Shown: piece after piece, positions 39,964 through 49,100 of the stretch
Layout: the number at the start of each line of letters is the position of its first letter
How positions within the stretch are numbered: position 1 is the first letter of the stretch
Origin: Treponema sp. CETP13
GTDB lineage: Bacteria; Spirochaetota; Spirochaetia; Treponematales; Treponemataceae
Direction: 5' to 3'
Length of the DNA: 64,000 nucleotides
Assembly: GCA_001885315.1 (NCBI GenBank)
Contig: MLPZ01000005.1
Location: 122,368-186,367 of the forward strand
Made by a program: the position numbers and the translations under genes
Notes under the pieces: model-generated
The model's input: only the letters and a program-made list of their open reading frames with translations
Database searches by the model: none
Told to the model about the DNA's origin: nothing

Positions 39964-40014
39964 GGCATAAGTTTCTCGTATGAGAGACTAACTTAAAAAT
40001 CATAGAGGATCGCT

Positions 40015-40764
40015 ATGAAAACAATAACATTTGCTTTACAGAAAGGTGGAACTGGCAAAACCAGTATTTCAGTATCAACAGCCGTACAGCTGGCAGAAAA
40101 TGGTAAAAAAGTATTATTACTTGATGCAGACCCACAGGGTAATGCAACAACCTGGCTTGGAGTTGAAGAGATAACTCTTGAACTTGCTGATGTACTTATG
40201 AAAAAAGCTCAGGCAAACGATGCAATTATCAATACTCAGGTAGAAAACCTATCAATCATTCCAACAGCAAGCTTAAATTCCGATTTAAGACTTTATTCTA
40301 AAACACTTGCTACTCAGCAGCCATTTATAATTAAACATATATGTCGAGAAGTTAAGGAAAACTTTGATTTCCTTATTCTAGATACTTCTCCGTCATTTGG
40401 TGCTCTGGAAGAAAGCTGCTTCCTTGCCTCAGATGAAGCAATTACAGTATTAAACATTGATGAATTTTCATCTGACGGGCTTATTACTTTCATGCAGAAC
40501 ATTGACTCACTTAAAGACCGTTACGACACTGATAAACCTAAAATGGACAAAATTGTGCTTAACTCAAGAGATTTACGTCTTGTTCAGCAGGCAGACTATC
40601 TTGAAAAAATCAAAGCTGCAACAGACTCAAAGCTTTACATAGTTCCAGTTGACCAGGGATTCCGCAAAGCACAATCCATTCATGTTCCGCTTCAGTATCT
40701 TGAAGGTGTAAAAAAAGAGACTCTCTCTGTAATCACAGAATTAAGTAATGACATTGAGAAATAA
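40015..40764 (+). CDS. parA: ParA family partition ATPase
   Basis: Walker-type ATPase that segregates DNA together with ParB and a parS-like site. The deviant Walker A is FALQKGGTGKTSISVS, Walker A' LLLDADPQGNATTWLG and Walker B FDFLILDTSPSFGALEESCF. At 249 residues it lacks the N-terminal DNA-binding domain of type Ia ParA, so it is a Soj-like or type Ib form. AGAGGA precedes the ATG. It starts the plasmid-like gene set. Its codon use (frequent CAG for Gln) differs from the CAA-rich chromosomal genes. Confidence 0.93.
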   Translation: MKTITFALQKGGTGKTSISVSTAVQLAENGKKVLLLDADPQGNATTWLGVEEITLELADVLMKKAQANDAIINTQVENLSIIPTASLNSDLRLYSKTLATQQPFIIKHICREVKENFDFLILDTSPSFGALEESCFLASDEAITVLNIDEFSSDGLITFMQNIDSLKDRYDTDKPKMDKIVLNSRDLRLVQQADYLEKIKAATDSKLYIVPVDQGFRKAQSIHVPLQYLEGVKKETLSVITELSNDIEK

Positions 40765-40796
40765 TCGTTCATATAAAAAATAAGAGGGAATAAACT

Positions 40797-41861
40797 ATGG
40801 CAAGTAAAAAAATTTCATATAACGACCTTAAAAAACAGAATGATAATAAACAACTCGCTCAGGCATTTTCAGCAGGAAAAACAGTAGTATCACAGAATAC
40901 AGGTTTTGAAAAAGTAAAGGTTGAAGATATTGCTGAAGATCCGAAGGGTGATTTTACTGAGATTTTCCCATTTAATGAAGAAATGGCAAAATCCATTGCT
41001 GAATCCATGATAGCCAAAGGTTATGATAAAACCCAGGTCATTCATCTTTTCAAAATCAGAGAAGAACCTGAAACAATGGAAAAACCTATCCGTGGGGACG
41101 GCGCACACCGTGTAGCTGCAGCAAAAATAGCAGGATTTGAGGAAATACCTGCTTATATTCATACATTTGATACCCGCACAGAAGCCTTAATTTATGCCTA
41201 TGAACTTCAGATTTTACGGCGTAATCTTGAACCATATCAAAAACTTGATGCAATGGCAAAACTAGATCAACTTAAAAATCCTGGTAAAAAGACAGATGGT
41301 GAAAACACAGGTAAATCATCAGAAGAAATTGCAGATGTGCTTGGAGTATCTCCTAGAACAGCAGAAAGAATGAGAAACATCATCAACAATGCTGATGATG
41401 AAACTCTTGAAGCCGTAAAAAACGGAGAAATGTCTATTTCTAAGGCTGACAAGATAATCAATGAAAAGAAAAATCCAAAACCTAATAAAGAAAAAGAAGA
41501 TTTTTCTGATGATGACATTTCGGATGCACTTGAGGATAACGAAGGAAATCCTGGTGGATTAAGTTTTATGCAGGAACACCCAAGGGAGGACCCAAATAAG
41601 CTTACACCAGAGCAGGACTCGGAAAGAACGCTTGAAAGAAAAAGAGCTTACGAGGGTGGTTTTACAGAAGGATTAAAAAAAGGATTTGCAGAAGGTTCAT
41701 ATCAGGTTTATGACAAAATCATTTCTATGCTGCATGAAGGCAAAACTGTTGAAGAAATCGAAAACGCTGATTTGTTTTCTGATTTTACATTTTCCGAAAT
41801 AGCACCAAAGTTTGATATTCCAATAAAAGATGAAGAGCTATTAAAAACATATAAAAAATAA
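40797..41861 (+). CDS. parB: ParB family partition protein
   Basis: ParB/Spo0J-type nuclease-CTPase fold: IFPFNEEMAKSIAESMIAKGYD, PIRGDGAHRVAAAKIAG (the GxHR equivalent), IPAYIHTFDTRTEALIYAYELQILRRNL, then an HTH (SSEEIADVLGVSPRTAERMRNI). A charged linker and a C-terminal helical region follow. The 33-nt spacing after parA indicates one operon. The site it binds is not identified; the palindromic repeats inside the next gene are candidates. The start has AGAGGG and the AATAAACTATG context found at other genes of this element. Confidence 0.9.
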   Translation: MASKKISYNDLKKQNDNKQLAQAFSAGKTVVSQNTGFEKVKVEDIAEDPKGDFTEIFPFNEEMAKSIAESMIAKGYDKTQVIHLFKIREEPETMEKPIRGDGAHRVAAAKIAGFEEIPAYIHTFDTRTEALIYAYELQILRRNLEPYQKLDAMAKLDQLKNPGKKTDGENTGKSSEEIADVLGVSPRTAERMRNIINNADDETLEAVKNGEMSISKADKIINEKKNPKPNKEKEDFSDDDISDALEDNEGNPGGLSFMQEHPREDPNKLTPEQDSERTLERKRAYEGGFTEGLKKGFAEGSYQVYDKIISMLHEGKTVEEIENADLFSDFTFSEIAPKFDIPIKDEELLKTYKK

Positions 41862-41882
41862 GAATAGGAGAATAAACTAGTT

Positions 41883-43202
41883 ATGAAGTTCAGTGTTTGG
41901 GATTATTCCCAAGTCAAAATTGCTCAGTTCAATGAAGCTCATCCAAATTTAGCCATAGATCCGACTGATATATTTATATTCACATGGTTTAAAGGCTTTG
42001 CCACTAAAACACGTGCAAAAACATTAAAAAAAGACGGATCCAAAGCAAAAGGTATGTGGTCTAAGACTATAGACGGCGTTGATTATTTCAATGTCCGTTA
42101 TGGTGCTATTATCAGAGATTATCCAATTTTAGGTGTATGTAATGTTAAAAGTATTCAGAGACGCTTTGACAAATATGTTGAAGCTGGAATATTTGACAAA
42201 ACAATCGTACATGCCGGGAAAAAAGGAAACTTCACTTATTTTGCATTTACAGAATCTTTTTTTAGTTTTGAATATGATAACGATAATCCCGAACACAAAG
42301 AACTGAATAAAAATGTTGATACTGAACAAAAACAGAATGTCCAGACTAAACCAATTGGTGTGGACAAAAATGTCCAGACTAAACCAATTGGTGTGGACAA
42401 AAATGTCCAGACTAAACCAATTGGTGTGGACAAAAATGTCCAGACTAAACCAATTGGTGTGGACAAAAATGTCCAGACTAAACCAGTTGGTGTGGACAAA
42501 AATGTCCAGACCCTTATATATAATCCTGTTACTAGTTTAAATAATTCTGCTACTACTTCTTCTAATCCTGTAAAAACAATACAAACAGCTCAGTTTGCAG
42601 ATAAAAACTCAGAAGAAGAAGTTTTTCTTAACATAATTATAAAATTATTTGGTTATAATCCTTGTTTCAATCCAAATCCATATCCGATTTTCGTTCAAAA
42701 TCTAAAAAACTGTAATCTGTCATTAAACTATCTCGAAGAATATTTAACGTGGATCTTCACCGATTTAAAACCAAGATGTAAAAACAAAGACAATTTTGTC
42801 TCATATTTTTTTAAGTCATTTACGCAGCCTGTATATATCTCAAAATTTGCACATATCAAAAAAATTGAAATACAAAAACTTGAAGAGAAAAAAGCACGTC
42901 AAATCATTTGTCCAGTATGTGGCTGCGTACATGATAAGAATGATTATTTCTGTCCGAACGAAGAATGTAAATATCCTGGCGAAATGCTCAATGATGAAAA
43001 CAATATCCAAAAGGAAAAAGCAATTTTTCAGCTAAAGAAAAATGATAATTCCAAGTACCAGGAATATCAAAGAGAACTAAATAAACTCATAGAGAAATAT
43101 CCAATGACAAAGTGGATTATGAACAAAGAAATCAAACAGGAGTTTGATAATTTGGTTTCTGAACTTGAAATCAAATATTTAAACATAAAAAAAACAGCTT
43201 AA
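41883..43202 (+). CDS. Putative replication initiator-like protein with 11-residue repeats and a C-terminal zinc ribbon
   Basis: The N-terminal 120 residues (DPTDIFIFTWFKGFATKTRAK, YFNVRYGAIIRDYPILGV, SIQRRFDKYVEAGIFDK) look like a winged-helix DNA-binding domain of replication initiators or phage replisome organisers. Residues about 152-210 are five copies of NVQTKPIGVDK. The C-terminal part has a DnaD-like helical stretch and a CPVCGC...CPNEEC zinc ribbon. Placed directly after parAB and before ssb, it is the best candidate replication gene. The family is not identified with certainty. Confidence 0.55.
   Translation: MKFSVWDYSQVKIAQFNEAHPNLAIDPTDIFIFTWFKGFATKTRAKTLKKDGSKAKGMWSKTIDGVDYFNVRYGAIIRDYPILGVCNVKSIQRRFDKYVEAGIFDKTIVHAGKKGNFTYFAFTESFFSFEYDNDNPEHKELNKNVDTEQKQNVQTKPIGVDKNVQTKPIGVDKNVQTKPIGVDKNVQTKPIGVDKNVQTKPVGVDKNVQTLIYNPVTSLNNSATTSSNPVKTIQTAQFADKNSEEEVFLNIIIKLFGYNPCFNPNPYPIFVQNLKNCNLSLNYLEEYLTWIFTDLKPRCKNKDNFVSYFFKSFTQPVYISKFAHIKKIEIQKLEEKKARQIICPVCGCVHDKNDYFCPNEECKYPGEMLNDENNIQKEKAIFQLKKNDNSKYQEYQRELNKLIEKYPMTKWIMNKEIKQEFDNLVSELEIKYLNIKKTA
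42336..42511 (+). repeat. Five tandem 33-bp repeats plus a partial sixth inside the initiator-like gene
   Basis: Units begin at 42336, 42369, 42402, 42435 and 42468 with AATGTCCAGACTAAACC..., and a partial copy (AATGTCCAGAC) begins at 42501. Four units are identical; the fifth has one A-to-G change. Each contains the palindrome ACCAATTGGT flanked by GTCC and GGAC. The 33-bp period keeps the reading frame (11 residues). They may be iterons, ParB sites or simply a protein repeat. Confidence 0.95.
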
Positions 43203-43240
43203 CTGCTGTAAAAAAAATATGTCATACGGAGGTAAGAAAA

Positions 43241-43672
43241 ATGACAGATTTAAACTCGGTAAACTTGGGAGGACGCATTACTAAAGATGCAGTTCTCGAA
43301 AAAACAAAGGACAACCTTAGCCTTGTTCGTGTCTCTATTGCAGTAAATCGTTCTTCCAAAAAAAAGGACACAGAAGAATACATTGATAAACCTGTATTCG
43401 TAGATTTAACAATCTTTGGAAATTATGCAGAGACAATGTTCAAGTATTTTACAAAAGGTAGATACATCACTGTTCAGGGGCATCTTGATATGGATTCATG
43501 GACCGGAAATGACGGTTCAAAAAATTCAAAACTGAAAGTTGTTCCAGATGTCGGCGGTATCAATCCTTGGGTAGAAAGAATGCCTAAACAGCAGGGTGAA
43601 AATGCTCCTGTAGAAGAAGACATTCCAAATACGCCTGAAGATTATACAGGCGAACAGAATGCAATCTTTTAA
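43241..43672 (+). CDS. ssb: Single-stranded DNA-binding protein
   Basis: An OB-fold SSB of 143 residues: NLGGRITKDAVLEKTKDNLSLVRVSIAVNR, PVFVDLTIFGNYAE and FTKGRYITVQGHLDMDSWTG. The C-terminus ends GEQNAIF, a weak version of the acidic DDDIPF tip that recruits partners. A GGAGG Shine-Dalgarno precedes it. Element-borne SSBs commonly support replication or conjugative transfer. Confidence 0.9.
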   Translation: MTDLNSVNLGGRITKDAVLEKTKDNLSLVRVSIAVNRSSKKKDTEEYIDKPVFVDLTIFGNYAETMFKYFTKGRYITVQGHLDMDSWTGNDGSKNSKLKVVPDVGGINPWVERMPKQQGENAPVEEDIPNTPEDYTGEQNAIF

Positions 43673-43695
43673 AAATACATCAACAAGGAAAATTT

Positions 43696-43947
43696 ATGGA
43701 AAGCAATAAAATGACTGTTACAATCAAAGTCGAACCTTATGAATTTCAGTCTATCTGCGAAATAATCAACAAGATAGAAAAAACAAACAAAAAGAATAAA
43801 GACACAATTGAATTAAGTCTTTCTGAGAAACTGTTTGTATCTTCTGTTTTTAAGCGCCTTGCAAGTTCTGGAAAAAGAAAGGCAGACAGACTTGAAAGTC
43901 TTGGTTCTGAAGTAAGAAACAGTTTGTCTTTTGCGAATTGCAAATAA
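43696..43947 (+). CDS. Small hypothetical protein
   Basis: 83 residues, charged and largely helical (EFQSICEIINKIEKTNKKNKDTIELSLSEKLFVSSVFKRLASS). AAGGAA upstream. It follows ssb by 23 nt and is probably in the same transcript. No family recognised. Confidence 0.55.
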   Translation: MESNKMTVTIKVEPYEFQSICEIINKIEKTNKKNKDTIELSLSEKLFVSSVFKRLASSGKRKADRLESLGSEVRNSLSFANCK

Positions 43948-43975
43948 ATAACAACAAAGATATAAGGAATTAATT

Positions 43976-44359
43976 ATGAATTCAATTAAAGCAATTAAAA
44001 CAAATGACAATAATCAGTCATGCTCTAGAGCAAAACAGTTTATCGGTGTACCGATTATCGGAAGAGACGGTAAGCTGCTTAACGGAGAACAGAAGTTCAA
44101 GTTTGAAAATGAAGAAGAAGAAACTGTGTGCAGATTCGTAAACGGTTTACTAGACGGAAACGTTTATGACAAGGATGGAAATATTGTAGATAAACTTCCA
44201 GCTCTTGAATACAGTTTTGGAGGAACTGAATACTGGACAAAAGGTGCTCCAGACGGATTTCCAGCAATTGTACAGAACTTCGGATATTACGAAGAAGACT
44301 GGCAGAATGGAACTATCCAGGAAATCAGAAACGAAATCGAACTTGAAAGCATCGAGTAA
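43976..44359 (+). CDS. Hypothetical protein, paralogue A of an element-specific pair
   Basis: 127 residues. The region CRFVNGLLDGNVYDKDGNIVDKLPALEY...TEYWTKGAPDGFPAIVQNFGYYEEDW aligns with the next gene. The EYW-x-G...G-PA-x3-x-G-x8-W pattern resembles tandem repeats seen in phage-borne antitoxin- or MORN-like proteins of unknown function. ATAAGGA lies before the start. Confidence 0.6.
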   Translation: MNSIKAIKTNDNNQSCSRAKQFIGVPIIGRDGKLLNGEQKFKFENEEEETVCRFVNGLLDGNVYDKDGNIVDKLPALEYSFGGTEYWTKGAPDGFPAIVQNFGYYEEDWQNGTIQEIRNEIELESIE

Positions 44360-44369
44360 ATTTTGTTTA

Positions 44370-44411
44370 AGATGTGTAATTTTCAGTATAAACAACTGAG
44401 ATTACACATCT
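44370..44411 (+). other. Long hairpin between the two paralogues
   Basis: AGATGTGTAAT (44370-44380) and ATTACACATCT (44401-44411) pair perfectly, with an inner CAGT/ACTG stem. It is followed by A, not T, on the plus strand, so it is not a standard terminator. It may stabilise or process the mRNA. Confidence 0.6.
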
Positions 44412-44432
44412 AAAAAAAGGAAGATAGTAAGA

Positions 44433-44765
44433 ATGGAAAATTCAAATTCATTGTTTTTAGCATTAAATAACACTGATATACAGCAGTTAGATATTAACGG
44501 AAATCCAATAAACGGTACAAGAATTTACGCTGAAGACTTTAAAAAAGGCAAGACGACTGTACTTAGATTTATAGACGGTTTTCTTGACGGAGATCTGTTT
44601 GATATAAAAGGAAATCTGATTATGCAGCGTCCGGCTGTAGATAGTGACGGACATCAGGAATACTGGAGAAAAAACAAAATACATAGAGACGGTGAAGCTC
44701 CTGCAGTTTATTCAAGAGGATTTACAGAAGAAGAATGGTGGGAATATGGAAAGAAAAAGAAATAA
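44433..44765 (+). CDS. Hypothetical protein, paralogue B of an element-specific pair
   Basis: 110 residues with the same core as the preceding gene: LRFIDGFLDGDLFDIKGNLIMQRPAVD, QEYWRKNKIHRDGEAPAVYSRGFTEEEWWEYG. The pair probably arose by tandem duplication. AAGGAAGA precedes the ATG. Confidence 0.6.
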   Translation: MENSNSLFLALNNTDIQQLDINGNPINGTRIYAEDFKKGKTTVLRFIDGFLDGDLFDIKGNLIMQRPAVDSDGHQEYWRKNKIHRDGEAPAVYSRGFTEEEWWEYGKKKK

Positions 44766-44895
44766 TAATAAATATTTACATATTGTAATCTTTTTTATTA
44801 AGTGTCTTTTTTTTCCTTATACAAAAGAAGGTGCAAGATATATAAGAAACAGATACACAAATGGATTTTATTTAACTGAAAACGAATCAAAATAA
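44746..44895 (+). CDS. Very small putative protein overlapping paralogue B
   Basis: 49 residues from the ATG at 44746: MERKRNNNKYLHIVIFFIKCLFFPYTKEG and on to TENESK. A short hydrophobic stretch suggests a membrane microprotein. GGTGGG lies 2-8 nt upstream. It overlaps the end of the previous gene by 20 nt. Weak support. Confidence 0.3.
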   Translation: MERKRNNNKYLHIVIFFIKCLFFPYTKEGARYIRNRYTNGFYLTENESK

Positions 44896-44944
44896 AAATA
44901 ACGCTAACTTATCTATATTAATTTTTGAGTGGAGTATATTTTTT

Positions 44945-45016
44945 ATGGAAAAAACTTTAATTAAATATAATAAATATCTTGATAATTATTATCAGGATTT
45001 CCAAAAGAGGAATTAA
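44945..45016 (+). CDS. Possible 23-residue ORF
   Basis: ATG at 44945 to TAA at 45016 (MEKTLIKYNKYLDNYYQDF...). GTGGAG lies about 10 nt upstream. It ends 4 nt before the next ATG. It could be a leader for that gene or chance. Confidence 0.2.
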   Translation: MEKTLIKYNKYLDNYYQDFQKRN

Positions 45017-45020
45017 AAAG

Positions 45021-45404
45021 ATGAAGTACAGTAATTGTCTTAAAAATGAATATTGGATGTATAATCAAGTATATAAAATATATAAGAACAAAGAAAAAAC
45101 TTTAGAACATTTGTTTAAAGCAAATGGGAAAACATTTCAAATAGAATGGCAGCTTAAACTTTTAGAAGAAGACATGCAGGGAAATATTTTGCATGTGTTT
45201 TTTAAAACAAATAAGCTAAAAGATTTTCTGATAAACACACCTATAAAAGATTATGATAACTTTCATCAATTTCTTATAGATAATGGAACTTTAAAAGACC
45301 GTTCAATAAATCGAACGCCGATAAGGCGCAAAGGAGCAATCGATGACAGAGCAAGAAATTGCAAAAGAATTAGGGGATATTCGCGATGGTATGAGAATGC
45401 TTGA
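45021..45404 (+). CDS. Hypothetical protein
   Basis: 127 residues from the ATG at 45021 (MKYSNCLKNEYWMYNQVYKIYKN). The last 20 codons overlap the next gene in another frame and are Arg-rich (CKRIRGYSRWYENA), so the native C-terminus may have been altered. No family recognised. Confidence 0.4.
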   Translation: MKYSNCLKNEYWMYNQVYKIYKNKEKTLEHLFKANGKTFQIEWQLKLLEEDMQGNILHVFFKTNKLKDFLINTPIKDYDNFHQFLIDNGTLKDRSINRTPIRRKGAIDDRARNCKRIRGYSRWYENA

Positions 45405-45891
45405 TTCTATAGTGAATCAGGATTATAAAACCGGCGAAGGAAAGCTAAATGAAAAACAGGTTGATATTGTCAAACGACTACTCAAATTGTTTGACAGGCT
45501 TTCTTGGCAAATAAACTTCAACAACTACAAAGAAATTCGATACGAAAAAGATGAGGTTATACGTCCCGGTATTTTTAGTGACAAGCCGGGAACTCCAGTA
45601 AAGGTTCGCTCATGTAAAGAAAAGCACGGAGATAAAACTTATTTTGGCATCTTAATCGGCGATGTTGCTTTATCAATAAGTCATTCAATTAAAGACGGTA
45701 TTGTTACCGCTGAACATGCCTTTTATAATCCAGCAATTCTTATACCGGAACTCGGAGAGATTGTTTATGGCTGTGAATCTTGGTGGTGTAAAATCACGTC
45801 TGAGGAAGAATTAAAAGAAGTTATCTCCGATGAAACAATTAAAAACGTCTGGTATGTAAAGGCGTTGCAGATAGTCAAAGAAGGCGTATAA
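45343..45891 (+). CDS. Hypothetical protein
   Basis: 182 residues with AAAGGAG 9 nt before the ATG. N-terminal helices (IAKELGDIRDGMRMLDSIVNQDYKTGEGKLNEKQVDIVKRLLKLFDRL) precede a beta-rich core (KTYFGILIGDVALSISHSIKDGIVTAEHAFYNPAILIPELGEIVYGCESWWCKI). The core looks like a conserved phage or plasmid protein, but I cannot name it. Confidence 0.6.
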   Translation: MTEQEIAKELGDIRDGMRMLDSIVNQDYKTGEGKLNEKQVDIVKRLLKLFDRLSWQINFNNYKEIRYEKDEVIRPGIFSDKPGTPVKVRSCKEKHGDKTYFGILIGDVALSISHSIKDGIVTAEHAFYNPAILIPELGEIVYGCESWWCKITSEEELKEVISDETIKNVWYVKALQIVKEGV

Positions 45892-45895
45892 TAAT

Positions 45896-46024
45896 AAAAA
45901 ATATTTAATTGGAAGTGCAATACTTAATCGTAAATATATTGGAATTGAACAAGATAAAACCTTTTATGATACGACTGTAAAACGTTTAGAGGAAATTGAA
46001 AAAGATAAAAAAAAACTGACATAA
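45896..46024 (+). pseudogene. C-terminal remnant of a DNA adenine methyltransferase
   Basis: Reads KKYLIGSAILNRKYIGIEQD then KTFYDTTVKRLEEIEKDKK and TAA. LNRKYIGIE.D..FYD...KRLE is the usual C-terminus of beta-class (YhdJ/M.MunI-like) N6-adenine methyltransferases. The SAM-binding and catalytic motifs are missing upstream, where the frame is closed by a TAG at 45872. A leftover from a deletion. Confidence 0.55.
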
Positions 46025-46028
46025 AATT

Positions 46029-46067
46029 GTTCACAAAATGAGTTCAAAAAGAACTCAGAATGTGAAC
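46029..46067. other. Hairpin between convergent transcription units
   Basis: GTTCACA / TGTGAAC and TGAGTTC / GAACTCA form a 14-bp interrupted stem with an AAAAA loop. It lies between the plus-strand cluster and the end of the minus-strand operon. It may act as a bidirectional terminator or a protein site. Confidence 0.6.
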
Positions 46068-46077
46068 AAAAAGAATC

Positions 46078-46102
46078 TAAAAGATAAGGGGTATTTTATC
46101 TT
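46078..46102 (-). terminator. Probable terminator of the minus-strand operon
   Basis: On the minus strand AAAGATAA and TTATCTTT pair around an 8-nt loop and are followed by TAGATTCTTTTTG. The hairpin overlaps the TAA stop of the last gene. The T run is interrupted, so efficiency is uncertain. Confidence 0.5.
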
Positions 46103-49100
46103 TCAGGACCGTCATAACCGAGTTTTTTATGGTCTTTTTTGATAGTCTGTTTTTCTTCTTTTGATTTTATCCGTTCATTCTTGCGGATCTGCTCTACAAG
46201 ATTTTCAAGAGGTAATTTATAGTAAGCTTTTGATTTCTCGTTATAAATCAGAGCACTGTCACCATGCAGACACTTTGAAACTTCAACAATTTTCCAGTCT
46301 TCTTTGGGAGTTTTTAAGCTTTTGCCGGAAAACATATCTTTATATTTCATTGCAAAAGAAATTGTATCTCCAATGCTTGTATTAGTTCCTTGTATTTTTC
46401 CAGAGCGTAAAGATTCATACATTAAATTCTGTTTATCTACAGATTCTTCGGCATTAAAATGACGGTCTTTTATTTCATCAATAATAATATCTTTTTTCGG
46501 ATGGAATTCATTAAACTGTTTAATAATATGTTCATCAAAAGTAGGTCCACCGTCAGACTTTGCTTTTTTATCCCAGGCTTTACGCATTTTTAGAAACCTT
46601 TCTTTATCTCTTTTTGCCATTCTGTCAAACATAATGCCAGCAACTTTTAAGGCTTCATCTGGATTATGAGTTTCATCACGCATACAGTGTACACGAAAAT
46701 TATGGATAAAGTTTTCGGCTGTACTCAAGCGGAAAGAATTATCATCTGTTCCCATTTTTTGTGCATAATCCAGATGAGCTTTCATCCATTCAAATGAATC
46801 CTGGTTTTGTCCTTGTTTTCGCTGTTCAAATTCCTGCACATTGTTTATAATATCATTATAAGTTTTTTCAGATATTTGAATTGGTTCCTGTTTACCGTTT
46901 TCTTTCAATACAAGCAGTTCAATTTTGTTATTTGCCGGATTTTCTTCATCAACAAGAAGCTTTGAAAAGACAGCATTTTTTATAAGCTGATGGCTACCGT
47001 CATCCTGCAGAATACCAAAGGTTGGAACTTTCTGGTTCTTTTTATAAGCAGTTTCACGACCGAAACCGTCTTGATTTGTAAGATTTGAATACTCTTGTGA
47101 AGACTGACTTCCACCATATCCAACAGAATCGTTAGCGGACTTTTCTTGTGCTTCTTTAGGAGCCAACATCTGTTGTTTTAAGGCAGAAATTTCTTTTAAG
47201 AGAGTTTGGTAATTTTCATTAATATTTTGATTTTGAATTTTTAATTGCTCTATTATTGTATCTCTTTTTCTTATTTCTTCGTTTAGTTCAACATAGGAAG
47301 AATTGTTTTCTGTAATTTCATCAGATTGATGATTATTGTGCATTTCTTTTTTGTCTTCAGAAATATCTATTGCAGGGTCAAGATTGTTTGTTTCAAAATT
47401 TTCTTTTACTTCTTGTTTAGACTCTTCTGAATTTGAAAAGAAAATATCGTCCATTACAGACAAGTCTTCTTCATATTTGTTTTTCAGTCTCTCCTTGTAT
47501 GAAGAAAGTGCATTTGGTAAATCTACTTCATTATATTCAGTTTTAACTCTGTTTCTTAAATAAGCTCTTTGTTCTCTTGTATAATTTTCAATTAATTCTT
47601 TTTCAAAAGAGTCATTAAAATCAATAAAAAGGACCTCACGATTCTTCGTATTTGCTTCTAATGCCAGTTGTGAATAAACTGCATCCATGTGAGAATTAAA
47701 ATTATTCCATAAATCTTCACCTGTAAGCTTTGCACGCTCTTCATTTGTCATCTTTGCCATAGTATTATTCTCCTTGTTATTTTCTTTATTTATATTCTTA
47801 TTTACACTTTGTTCGTAAATAATTTTTTCATTTACTTTTTCAATAATATCATTTGTGTCTGTAACAATAATTTCATCTTTACGTAAGTCATTAAAAATAT
47901 TTCCATTACGGAATTCTGAAACTTCCAAAGAACCATCCTTATTAATAAGAAAAACATCTTTTATTTTCCCGGAATCCTGAGCATATCGCTCACAAATTAA
48001 AAACTGCTGTTTATCTGCAGGAAGCATAATGATATTTTCTGAACCATATTTGCGGCCTAAAAATTTTAGCTTTTCAGAAAGAACTTCTTCATTTAAAAAT
48101 TCAACAGTATTTATATATTCCAAAGAAGTTACAATACCATTTCCTGTTAGTAAAAAGGAAGGAATCCAGTCTTTTGTATTCCAGACTTCTCCAGAATCAC
48201 AGGATTTTGCGTATTCTGCAAGTTCTTTTAATGACTGTTCAGAAATTGTATAATCATCATTGAACGAAGCTTTCTTTTTATGCTCTGTAAGTTGAATTTT
48301 ATAATTCTTTGAAATTTCTGAAAGAGGCTTTATTTCATTATTAATCAAAGCTTTCCAGGTACGGTCTATTGAATCATATAAACCGTAAGTACCATGATCC
48401 AAGATTATATGACCACAAAAAAGATTTGAATCTTTTGATTCTTCAAAAAAGTTGGTCAGATAATTAGTTAATTCAATATCAGCTTCAGAAGGTTCAACAT
48501 AACCGGATGGATGATTGTGAAGAAAAACAATTTTTGAGCTTGTTTCTTCTGCATAAGATTTTAAGTCGTATAAAAACTTTTCATCCGGCTTAATGATTGT
48601 AGAAGCAGGAATCTGAGCGGTAACAGTCTTATGACGTATTATAACACCATCTTTTACAAAAAGATAACGAGCTGTCTCATAATGCTTGTCAGAATATATT
48701 TCCATAGCCTTTGACAGCTGTTTCATTCCTTCTAAGGTAGGTTTCCCTGTAGAATCAGTTTCAAACTGTTTGCCAATAATATCCAAATTGTCTGATTTAT
48801 TCTGTTCAAAAGAAAGAACACTATCAGAAATTGTTTGGATGGTTCGAGGAATTTGAGAAGCTTTTATTTTTTCATATAAATTGCCTTCTGACCAGGTTTC
48901 AAAATCAATTTCACGTTTGATTTCTTTTTTATGTTCAGGTTGAATCTTCTGTTTAAGAAGTTTTCCAAGATTTACATCATTTGTGGCACCGTTATCAAAC
49001 AGATATTTACCGATGATTTCTTTTTCATTATCTGAAAAACTTTGCAGTGCAATTTTTGAAGACTCAAAGACTTCTTCAACTGCAGTTTTACTTGTTGAAG

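Noticed and set aside
39896..39966. tRNA gene
   Set aside because: T arm and acceptor-like ends fit, but no 5-bp anticodon stem with a 7-nt loop can be formed and the D arm is missing.
42236..42540. Repetitive frames in other frames/strands over the 33-bp repeats, and a CRISPR-like look
   Set aside because: The repeats are contiguous with no spacers and keep the frame of the 439-residue protein, so it is not a CRISPR array; the other frames are shadows created by the repeat.
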